A stretch of DNA of 60,697 nt from NCBI GenBank assembly GCA_029268225.1, contig JAJUGJ010000019.1, positions 1 through 60,697 on the forward strand, written 5' to 3'. The translations under genes were made by a program, and so were the position numbers. The notes below the pieces were generated by a model. The model did not search any database and was not told the DNA's origin. It saw only the letters and a program-made list of their open reading frames with translations. Shown here piece by piece: positions 25,696 through 33,684 of the stretch (position 1 is the stretch's first letter; each line of letters starts with the position of its first letter). The stretch is from Burkholderiales bacterium. GTDB taxonomy: Bacteria; Pseudomonadota; Gammaproteobacteria; Burkholderiales; Burkholderiaceae_C.

Positions 25696-26919
25696 ATGCT
25701 CGAAGCCAGCCCCTTGCTGACCTACGCCCTCGATTGGGTCAACCTGCTGCTGCGCTGGACGCATGTGATCGTGGCGATCGCATGGGCCGGTGCCTCGTTC
25801 TACTTCGTCTGGCTGGACAACCACCTGACCCCGCCCACCGACCCCAAGCTGAAAGAGCAGGGCGTGAGTGGCGAGCTGTGGGCCGTGCACGGTGGCGGTT
25901 TTTACAACCCGCAGAAGTATCTGGGCGCCCCAAAGGCGCTGCCCAAGCACCTGCACTGGTTCTATTGGGAGAGCTACTCCACCTGGCTCACGGGCTTTGC
26001 CCTGTTCACGGTGATGTACCTGTTCAACGCCGGCACCTTCCTGATCGACAAGAGCCGTTTTGACTGGTCGCCCGTGGCGGCGACCCACACGGCGGTGGGC
26101 TTTCTGGTGGGCTTCTGGCTGATCTACGACGTGCTGTGTCGCACGGTGGGCCGACGCCCGGGCAGTGAGCGCCTGCTGGGGGCACTGGTGGCCGTCGTGA
26201 TCGTGGGCGCCAGCTGGCTGGCCTGCCAGTTGTTTGCAGGGCGCGCCGCCTTCTTGCTGGTGGGGGCCATGGTGGCCACGGCCATGAGCGCCAACGTGTT
26301 CTTCTGGATCATTCCGGGGCAGCGCAAGGTGGTTGCCGCCATGCAGGCGGGGCAGCCGGTGGACCCGGTGCACGGCCAGCGTGGCAAGCAGCGCAGTGTG
26401 CACAACACCTACTTCACGCTGCCGGTGCTGTTTGCGATGTTGAGCAACCACTACGGCTGGGCTTACAGCCATGATCACAACTGGCTGGTGCTGGCGCTGA
26501 TCATGCTGGCCGGGGCCTTGATCCGTCAGTTCTTTGTGGCGCGCCACAAGACGGAAATGGCCGGAAAGCGTGCCCCGTGGGGCTGGGCAGTGGCCAGCGT
26601 GGCCATCTTGCTCGGGGTCGCGGTGTGGCTGGCGCCATCTCCCACGTCGTCTTCAAGTGTGGTGCCCGCTGCGGCCGTGGAGACACCCGCTCAGCGCCTG
26701 GCCCAGGTGCAGACCGTGGTGCAGCAGCGTTGTCTGATGTGTCACAACGCTCAACTCGCCAGCAAGGGCGTGCGTCTGGACAGCCCCGAGGCGCTGACCC
26801 AGCACGCGCAAGCCGTTTACCAGCAGGCGGTGGTGCTCAAGGCCATGCCGCTGAACAACGCCACGCAGATCACCGATGCCGAGCGCGCGGTGCTGGCGCG
26901 CTGGTTCACGTCCCTCTGA
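25696..26919 (+). CDS. puuD: Membrane urate oxidase PuuD with C-terminal cytochrome c domain
   Basis: A 407-residue inner-membrane protein with about eight helices in the first 310 residues (NLLLRWTHVIVAIAWAGASFYFVWLDNHL, HLHWFYWESYSTWLTG) and a periplasmic cytochrome c domain after a proline/serine linker; the haem site is CLMCH at residues 346-350. PuuD-type enzymes oxidise urate to 5-hydroxyisourate and pass electrons to the respiratory chain rather than to oxygen directly. The product is the substrate of hiuH immediately upstream. The 3' end overlaps the convergent DUF1289 gene by 14 bases. Confidence 0.92.
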   Translation: MLEASPLLTYALDWVNLLLRWTHVIVAIAWAGASFYFVWLDNHLTPPTDPKLKEQGVSGELWAVHGGGFYNPQKYLGAPKALPKHLHWFYWESYSTWLTGFALFTVMYLFNAGTFLIDKSRFDWSPVAATHTAVGFLVGFWLIYDVLCRTVGRRPGSERLLGALVAVVIVGASWLACQLFAGRAAFLLVGAMVATAMSANVFFWIIPGQRKVVAAMQAGQPVDPVHGQRGKQRSVHNTYFTLPVLFAMLSNHYGWAYSHDHNWLVLALIMLAGALIRQFFVARHKTEMAGKRAPWGWAVASVAILLGVAVWLAPSPTSSSSVVPAAAVETPAQRLAQVQTVVQQRCLMCHNAQLASKGVRLDSPEALTQHAQAVYQQAVVLKAMPLNNATQITDAERAVLARWFTSL

Positions 26920-27142
26920 CGCGCAGCCACTCACGGCGGGCCTGGGCCGCCTGCACGCAGGTCTGCTTGAGCTCAGGTGTCATGTCTCGCCAAGCCGTGA
27001 TCTCATCCACGGTGCGACCGCAGGAGCCGCACAGTGAGGTCATGGGATGACCTGCAGCCAGGCGGCGATGGATCACCTGGCATTGCCGCATGCAAGGGCT
27101 GGGAACATCATCGTGCGGCGTGATCGAAGGCTGGGCAGACAC
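26906..27142 (-). CDS. DUF1289 small cysteine-rich protein
   Basis: A protein of about 78 residues belonging to DUF1289, with the conserved cysteine pattern PCMRQC...SLCGSCGRTVDEITAW. Function is unknown; the four cysteines suggest a metal site. The frame is open to 27178, but that GTG lies within the stem of a terminator hairpin, so I place the start at the GTG at 27142. No convincing ribosome site or promoter is visible for either, and expression may depend on read-through from the Lon-like gene. Overlaps the puuD 3' end by 14 bases. Confidence 0.7.
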   Translation of the reverse strand: MSAQPSITPHDDVPSPCMRQCQVIHRRLAAGHPMTSLCGSCGRTVDEITAWRDMTPELKQTCVQAAQARREWLRVRGT

Positions 27143-27161
27143 GGCAAGCAAACGCGGCTCA

Positions 27162-27198
27162 GAAAAAAGAAAGCCCACTCATCTGCAGACGAGCGGGC
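27162..27198 (-). terminator. Rho-independent terminator downstream of the Lon-like gene
   Basis: On the minus strand GCCCGCTC (27198-27191) pairs with GAGTGGGC (27180-27173) with one mismatch, the loop contains a further self-pairing TCTGCAGA, and a run TTTCTTTTTT follows (27172-27163). It is the second of two hairpins and lies at the beginning of the DUF1289 frame. Confidence 0.75.
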
Positions 27199-27243
27199 GA
27201 ATGTGCAGAAAACAAGATTGTGCTGCACACCGGCTCAGGGAGG

Positions 27244-27269
27244 AAAAAGCCGGGTCTCATTGCTGAGAC
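27244..27269 (-). terminator. First terminator-like hairpin after the Lon-like gene
   Basis: Minus-strand GTCTCA/TGAGAC stem (27269-27264 with 27259-27254), four-base loop, then CCGGC and five T residues (27248-27244). Weaker than the hairpin at 27162-27198 that follows it. Confidence 0.5.
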
Positions 27270-27416
27270 ACCTCAATCCTACACGTCACAAACAGATACA
27301 TCCAGAGGGGCGACTTGGGTATGTGTCCGAAAAGCGGAACTCGTCACGGATTTGCCTTATTTTGAGGCAATCCAAGGTCCTCCCCTAGGGCGGACCCTGA
27401 AACCCCAAGCTTGCCA

Positions 27417-27432
27417 ACAAGGTTGTCCACAG
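27417..27432 (+). repeat. 16-base repeat ACAAGGTTGTCCACAG, copy 1
   Basis: Identical to the minus-strand sequence at 32566-32581. It lies just behind the stop codon of the Lon-like gene. The part TTGTCCACA differs by one base from a DnaA box (TTATCCACA). Confidence 0.6.
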
Positions 27433-27446
27433 GAAGCGGGGATAAG

Positions 27447-29921
27447 TCAGGGCTGGCTTTCCTCTCGGTCTGCATCTTTGGTCTTGGACTTGTGGTGTGG
27501 GCCATCACTGGCCTCACCGTCTTCCGCCTCATCTTTCTCTTCCCACAGTTCGGTCAACGCCTTCAGGCGTGCCATCACGCGCTGGTTGAGGGTCCCCTCG
27601 GGGTACTCGCCTTGCGCATCCGGCGCACCGGCCGGCACGCCTGTGAGCAAGCTGGCGGCCTGGTCCACGGTCTCCACGGCCCAGACATGGAAGCGACCGG
27701 CCGCCACCGCGGCCACCACATCGTGGCGCAGCATCAAATGCTGCACATTGGACGCGGGGATCAGCACGCCTTGCTCACCGGTCAGGCCACGGGCGGCACA
27801 GGTATCAAAAAAGCCCTCGATCTTTTCGTTCACGCCGCCAATCGCCTGCACCTGCCCCAACTGGTTGATCGAGCCGGTCACCGCCAGCGACTGCTTGATC
27901 GGCGCGGCAGCCAGGTCGGACAGCAGGGCGCACGTTTCGGCCAGGGAGGCGCTGTCGCCGTCCACATGCCCATAAGACTGCTCGAACACCAAGCTGGCCG
28001 ACAGAGACAAGGGCTGGTTGCGGGCATAGCGTCCGGCCAGGAAGGACGACAGGATCAGCACCCCTTTGGAGTGCAGCGCCCCCGAGAGCTTGACCTCGCG
28101 CTCGATGTTGAGCACCTCGCCTTCGCCCATGCGCGTGATGGCGGTGATGCGACTGGGCTGGCCGAAAGCAAAGTCGCCCATGTCCAGCACCGACAGCCCA
28201 TTGACCTGGCCCTGCACCGCGCCCTCGGTGTCGATGAGGATGATGTTGCGCTGGATCGCCTCCTGCAGTTCGGTGCGGATGCGATCGTGGCGGCGGATGT
28301 GGGCGTCCATGGCCTGTTGCACATGGACGGCGGCGACGGTGCCATGGCCCGAATGCCGTGCCCAGTAATCGGCCTCGCGCATCAGGTCGGCCACGCGGCC
28401 GATGTGGGTGCTCAGACGGTGGGCGTCCTCGACCATGCGGGCGCTGAAGTCGATGACCCGGGCCACCGCACTGCGGTCGAACGGCAGCAGTTTGTCCTTG
28501 CGCGTGAGGGTGGCCACCATGCGCGCGTACAGCATGTGGGTGTCGGCATTGCGTTCGATGCGGTCTTCGAAATCGGCCGAGACCTTGAACAGCTCGCTGA
28601 AGTCGGGGTCGTACTCTTGCAGCAGGTAGTAAAACAGCCGGTCGCCAAACAGGATGACCTTCACGCGCAGCGGGATGGGCTCGGGTTCCAGCGAGACCGT
28701 GCTGACCAGGCTGTACATCTGCGCCAGCGACTCCAGCCGGATCTCGCGCGACTGCATGGCGCGCTTGAGGCTTTCCCAGGCGAAGGGCTGCATCAGCAGC
28801 TTGCGCACGTCCAGCAGCAGGTAGCCGCCGTTGGCGCGGTGCAGGGCGCCGGCCTGGATCAGCGTGAAGTCGGTGACCAGGGCTCCGAACTGCTGCAGGT
28901 GTTCGATGCGCCCGATCAGGTTGCCGTAGGTCGGGTTGTCTTCGGTGACCACGGGGGCGCCGGTCCCCGCCTTCTGAGTCACCAACACGTTCACCTGGTA
29001 GCGGTGAAAAGACTCGTGCGTCACGAAAGCCAGCCCGCCGCCCAGCTGGGTCGTCTCCTCCGGGTTCTTGAAGTCGTCCGCGTGCTCGACCATGTCCTGT
29101 TGCACCACGTCCAGGTAGGCCAGCACGGCCGGCAGGTCGGTGAAGCGCGCACGCACGTCATCGATGACGTGCTTGACGGTCAGCAGGGTGTTGTCCTGCG
29201 TCAGCTGCTTGAGCTGTTCGGCGCGTTCCTTGCGCCAGCGCGGCAACTCTTCCAGGATCTTGCCCAGTTTCTCTTGCAAGCCGCTGATGGCCGTGGCGAT
29301 GCGGTGTTTTTCATCGTCGGGCAACTTGCTGAATTCGTCGGGCGGGACCACCTCGCCATTGCGGGTGGGCACGAAGGTGAAGCCGCTGGGCGTGCGCAGC
29401 AGAAAGATCTGCTGGCTTTCGGCCTCATCCCCCAAGGCTTTCAGAGCCGCTTCTTCGCGCTGGCTGAAGGCATGCTGGATGGCCTCGGCCTTGGCGCGGT
29501 ACTCGTCGCTTTCGAACAGACCCGGAATAGCACTGCGCAGATAGTCCACCAGCTTGGCCATCTGGTCACGCAACTCGGCGCCACGACCAGGCGGCAGGCT
29601 CAGGGCCTGAGGCTTGTGCGGTTGTTTGAAGTTGTGCAGGTAGCACCACTCGGGGGGATCGGGTTCCGTCGGGGCCTGGCGGGCCAGCCATTGCCGCACC
29701 ATGCTCCGCTTGCCCAGGCCCGACGGGCCTTGCACAAACAGGTTGTAGCCCTCGTGGCGCATGCCGGTGCCAAACTGAACCGCTTCCATGGCACGCATCT
29801 GGCCAATCAACTCTCCCAGGTCTTCCAGCTCGGCGGTGGTCTGAAAGTCGAACTGCTGCGGATCACAGGTGCGGTGCAGTTGCGCGGCAGACAGAGCGGG
29901 CAGGGCGGTCACCGAGGTCAT
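27447..29921 (-). CDS. Lon-like (LonB-type) ATP-dependent protease
   Basis: An 824-residue AAA+ protease of the family related to LonB. The N-terminal part holds the nucleotide-binding loop VQGPSGLGKRSM; a long helical insertion (about 130-300) follows, then the second half of the AAA module (GGYLLLDVRKLLMQPFAWESLKR) and the C-terminal Lon protease domain with the Ser-Lys dyad in GHVDGDSAS (Ser657) and NEKIEGFF (Lys700), spaced 43 residues as in Lon. The ATG before TSVTALP is chosen; the upstream open frame is a shadow of the cyclase gene. It lies 30 bases behind the diguanylate cyclase gene on the same strand and may be co-transcribed. Confidence 0.88.
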   Translation of the reverse strand: MTSVTALPALSAAQLHRTCDPQQFDFQTTAELEDLGELIGQMRAMEAVQFGTGMRHEGYNLFVQGPSGLGKRSMVRQWLARQAPTEPDPPEWCYLHNFKQPHKPQALSLPPGRGAELRDQMAKLVDYLRSAIPGLFESDEYRAKAEAIQHAFSQREEAALKALGDEAESQQIFLLRTPSGFTFVPTRNGEVVPPDEFSKLPDDEKHRIATAISGLQEKLGKILEELPRWRKERAEQLKQLTQDNTLLTVKHVIDDVRARFTDLPAVLAYLDVVQQDMVEHADDFKNPEETTQLGGGLAFVTHESFHRYQVNVLVTQKAGTGAPVVTEDNPTYGNLIGRIEHLQQFGALVTDFTLIQAGALHRANGGYLLLDVRKLLMQPFAWESLKRAMQSREIRLESLAQMYSLVSTVSLEPEPIPLRVKVILFGDRLFYYLLQEYDPDFSELFKVSADFEDRIERNADTHMLYARMVATLTRKDKLLPFDRSAVARVIDFSARMVEDAHRLSTHIGRVADLMREADYWARHSGHGTVAAVHVQQAMDAHIRRHDRIRTELQEAIQRNIILIDTEGAVQGQVNGLSVLDMGDFAFGQPSRITAITRMGEGEVLNIEREVKLSGALHSKGVLILSSFLAGRYARNQPLSLSASLVFEQSYGHVDGDSASLAETCALLSDLAAAPIKQSLAVTGSINQLGQVQAIGGVNEKIEGFFDTCAARGLTGEQGVLIPASNVQHLMLRHDVVAAVAAGRFHVWAVETVDQAASLLTGVPAGAPDAQGEYPEGTLNQRVMARLKALTELWEEKDEAEDGEASDGPHHKSKTKDADREESQP

Positions 29922-29950
29922 GGCAGGTGGGGCCACTGCCGGAACAGTGG

Positions 29951-31162
29951 CTAAGCAGCGATGTGACCAGTTTGCACCAAGGTGGGCTCGACGCACACAC
30001 GATCGCGTCCGCCGTTTTTGGCACAGTACAGCGCCTGGTCGGCCCGGGCCAGCAAGGCATCCGAGGTGTCTCCGGCAGCCCGCCACTGCGCCACGCCAAT
30101 GCTGACGGTGCAACGCAGGTCTTCGCCACCCCAAGGGATGGGCAGCCTGCGCACGCCTTCACACAGCTTCTCGGCCAGGTGGCTGGCCTCCGCGCGTGAC
30201 GTGGCAGGCAGCAACACCAGGAACTCCTCGCCCCCCCAGCGAGACACGACATCGGTGGCGCGCAGGTGCCGCCGCAGGTGTTGCGCCACCGTGCGCAAGG
30301 TGTGATCACCGGCAGCGTGCCCCAGGCGGTCGTTGACCTGCTTGAAGTGGTCGATGTCGACCATCAGCGCAGAAAAGGGGGGGCCCATTCGCCGCGCACG
30401 CTGTCGCTCCAGCGTCAGCACATCGTCCATGGCATGACGGTTGAGCAGACCGGTCAGGCGGTCGTGGCGTGCCGCTCGGCGCAACTGCCCGCCCAGCTTG
30501 AAGATGACCAGGCCGAACAGCGTCAATTCCAGACTCAAAGACAGCAAGACCCACAGCATGGCCGAGGTCAGGCTGATGGAGGTGCCTGCCATGCTGGCCT
30601 GGATCAATCGCTCGGGCTCCAGCAGGGCCATCACCGCACGGTGGGCCAGCACCGCGGCACCCAGCAGGCTGGGCAGGGTGAACAAGGCCATCCAGCGGCT
30701 GCGCACGATCTCGCGGCGCATGTAGCGGAAGATGACCATGGCCGTCCACAGACAGCACAGACACGACAGGGCGGAGATGGTGGCCACCCGCCATGGGGCG
30801 TCGGCATGGCTGGGCCACAGCCAGAGCGCACCCATCAACAGCCCCAGGGCCCCGATGGACAGTCGATCTTGCAGCGGCTGGCGGGTGAACAGCAGCAAAC
30901 CCCGCGTTTGCAACAGCAGCGCGCCCATGAACAAGGTGTTGCCCAACAGGCGCACGAGTTCCAGCTGCGCATGGGCGCTGACAACAAAGTTCAGGAACGA
31001 TCCACCACTGAGCAGGGAAAAGCCGGCCCAGTGCAGGGCAGGGCGACGCACGTTATTGAGCAGCCAGCCCGTGGTCAGCCACCCCAGCGCAATCACCAGC
31101 TCTTGGAGAAAAGCCATGGCCAAGCCGATCTGCGCGGGTTGCCAGTCGTTCAAGGTGGGCAT
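29951..31162 (-). CDS. Membrane diguanylate cyclase (GGEEF)
   Basis: A 403-residue protein: six or seven membrane helices (1-225) without a soluble sensor domain, then an intact GGDEF domain. The metal segment VDIDHFKQVNDRLGH and signature RWGGEEF (about 311-315) are complete, and the inhibitory site RATD lies five residues before it. It should make cyclic-di-GMP from two GTP. An inverted repeat TGTACCA/TGGTACA lies about 100 bases upstream. The Lon-like gene follows, the HD-GYP gene precedes on the same strand. Confidence 0.92.
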   Translation of the reverse strand: MPTLNDWQPAQIGLAMAFLQELVIALGWLTTGWLLNNVRRPALHWAGFSLLSGGSFLNFVVSAHAQLELVRLLGNTLFMGALLLQTRGLLLFTRQPLQDRLSIGALGLLMGALWLWPSHADAPWRVATISALSCLCCLWTAMVIFRYMRREIVRSRWMALFTLPSLLGAAVLAHRAVMALLEPERLIQASMAGTSISLTSAMLWVLLSLSLELTLFGLVIFKLGGQLRRAARHDRLTGLLNRHAMDDVLTLERQRARRMGPPFSALMVDIDHFKQVNDRLGHAAGDHTLRTVAQHLRRHLRATDVVSRWGGEEFLVLLPATSRAEASHLAEKLCEGVRRLPIPWGGEDLRCTVSIGVAQWRAAGDTSDALLARADQALYCAKNGGRDRVCVEPTLVQTGHIAA

Positions 31163-31265
31163 GTGAGGGGCCGGTGATGCGGGGGGGCGTCGGGAAAGGC
31201 CGCTGACCCACAGGCCATGTCAGGCAAAGGAGACATGACAGTCGTCGCGGCGGCCAAACTTCGTT

Positions 31266-31294
31266 TGTACCAGATTGTTGTGAAGGTTGGTACA
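31266..31294. promoter_or_regulatory. Inverted repeat upstream of the diguanylate cyclase gene
   Basis: TGTACCA (31266-31272) and TGGTACA (31288-31294) are perfect inverted arms separated by 15 bases. They lie 104-132 bases before the cyclase start, between it and the HD-GYP stop. Could be an operator; no regulator can be named. Confidence 0.35.
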
Positions 31295-31334
31295 TGAGGG
31301 CGCAGCGCCATCCACGGCAGGACGGCTGCAAATG

Positions 31335-32474
<1,140 letters not shown>

Positions 32475-32481
32475 GGTGACT

Positions 32482-32521
32482 TTTCGGAAGAACGGGCGCG
32501 GTTATACAGGCATCCGAAAAT
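32482..32521. promoter_or_regulatory. Inverted repeat in the HD-GYP promoter/leader
   Basis: TTTTCGGA (32482-32489) and TCCGAAAA (32514-32521) are perfect 8-base arms 24 bases apart, directly upstream of the HD-GYP ATG. Between them, read on the minus strand, lies TATAAC, a possible -10 box. Confidence 0.4.
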
Positions 32522-32565
32522 CCAAGCCTGTGCGTCGGGTATGAGGGGCAAGTTGTCCCCCGAAG

Positions 32566-32581
32566 CTGTGGACAACCTTGT
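32566..32581 (-). repeat. 16-base repeat ACAAGGTTGTCCACAG, copy 2
   Basis: Minus-strand copy of the sequence at 27417-27432. Here its GTTGTCC also pairs with a nearby inverted copy (32552-32558 with 32570-32576), which forms a small hairpin in the 183-base gap between the EamA and HD-GYP genes. Confidence 0.6.
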
Positions 32582-32657
32582 GAGGAACAGTTGTATGACT
32601 GGCACTGCCCCTGGGAAACCACCTGGATTGCTCAAAAAAAGGGCAGTGTAGCGGTGT

Positions 32658-33539
32658 TCAGGCCGTGGCGTGAGCTTGTCCATGCTGGCGTCGGTGGCGT
32701 CCCAGTCGGTTGAGCCACAGGGAGGTCAGGATCACGGCGCCACCGGTCACCAGGCGTGGCAGGTCGGTGTCACGTTGCCAGATCAGCACATTGACCAGCA
32801 GTCCGGCAGGGACATGCAATTCGTTCATGACCGCCAGAGTGCCTGCGTCCACTCGCGTGCTGCCTCGCACCCACCAGTACATGCCCAGCGCGGTGGCAAA
32901 CACACCCATCCAGGCCAACACCCCCCATTGCATGGCGGTGTGGGGGAGTTTGTCGGGATCGCCCCAGATCAACCAGGCGGGCAGGGCCAGCGCCAGTGCG
33001 CCCAGGAAGAAATGTCCGAAGAAGCGATGCAATGGGTAGGCCGTGGGATGGCGAGCCAACAGATGTCGGCACAGGACCTGGCCCGCGGCAAAAGTCAGGT
33101 TGGCCACCTGCAGCATCACGAAGCCCCACAGATAGTCGCCCGTGAGGGGTTGAAAACGGATGATGATGCCGCCGCCAACGGCCACAGCCGCCGCCAGCAG
33201 GGCCCAAGGATTGAAGCGACGGACCAGGGCGTCGTCGATCAGCGTGACATAGATGGGCGTGAGCACCGTGAACAGCAGAACCTCCTGCACGGTCAACACT
33301 TCGAAACTGCGGTACAGGCACAGATAGGTGATGCCGAACTGCAGGGCCCCCGCCAACCAGAAGCCCCCGAGCAGGGCGCGCGGCAGGCCGCGCCAGAGTG
33401 TGAAGGGGGCAAAGAGCAAGGCCGCGATGCCCACGCGAACCAACACCGCAAAGTCGCTGTCCACCTGACCGGCCAGATATTGCCCAATCAGGCTGAAGGA
33501 AAAAGCCCACAGGGCGGTGACGATCAGAAGGTGAGACAT
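32658..33539 (-). CDS. EamA/DMT-family transporter
   Basis: A 293-residue membrane protein with ten predicted helices in two EamA repeats, as usual for the drug/metabolite transporter superfamily (RhaT/YdcZ-like efflux of metabolites or amino acids). Recognisable are FSFSLIGQYLAGQ at the start of repeat one and WGVLAWMGVFATALGMYWWVRG with VDAGTLAVMNELHVPAGLL in repeat two. Substrate unknown. Divergent from the large diguanylate cyclase gene across 145 bases. Confidence 0.87.
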   Translation of the reverse strand: MSHLLIVTALWAFSFSLIGQYLAGQVDSDFAVLVRVGIAALLFAPFTLWRGLPRALLGGFWLAGALQFGITYLCLYRSFEVLTVQEVLLFTVLTPIYVTLIDDALVRRFNPWALLAAAVAVGGGIIIRFQPLTGDYLWGFVMLQVANLTFAAGQVLCRHLLARHPTAYPLHRFFGHFFLGALALALPAWLIWGDPDKLPHTAMQWGVLAWMGVFATALGMYWWVRGSTRVDAGTLAVMNELHVPAGLLVNVLIWQRDTDLPRLVTGGAVILTSLWLNRLGRHRRQHGQAHATA

Positions 33540-33630
33540 GGACGCGGAGGATGCGCGCAGGGGCGCACGGTAAATGGATCAAATCGTGACAAAGATGGCA
33601 GGGTGCCATGTCCGATCTTGCATACACTGA

Positions 33631-33650
33631 TGGGCGGCTCATTCCGCCCA
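33631..33650 (+). other. Leader hairpin before the CHASE/dCache cyclase gene
   Basis: TGGGCGG and CCGCCCA form a perfect 7-base stem with a 6-base loop, 35 bases before the ATG. The leader downstream is pyrimidine-rich and has no evident ribosome site. Confidence 0.4.
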
Positions 33651-33684
33651 ACCGGGGGCGCATTCTTCACCATCTTTCCTGCTC

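Larger units (their letters stand above)
27199..27446 (-). other. Non-coding 3' region of the Lon-like gene
   Basis: Together with the next 56 bases this is a stretch of about 300 bases without a convincing gene. It contains a possible hairpin TTGCCT/AGGCAA (27352-27370), a GGTCC/GGACC hairpin around 27375-27395, and the terminator-like hairpin at 27244-27269. Short frames across it have no ribosome site and no family resemblance. A structured 3' untranslated region, or an RNA processed from it, is possible. Confidence 0.5.

Noticed and set aside
27047..27388. 113-residue plus-strand frame downstream of puuD
   Set aside because: It runs across two minus-strand terminators, has no ribosome site and resembles nothing.
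27411..29954. 847-residue open frame on the plus strand
   Set aside because: Antisense to the Lon-like protease; no family features.
33617..33626. TGCATACA-like sequence before the CHASE/dCache cyclase gene
   Set aside because: One base off the palindrome, no TTTG tail, and the gene has no link to purines; probably part of a promoter.
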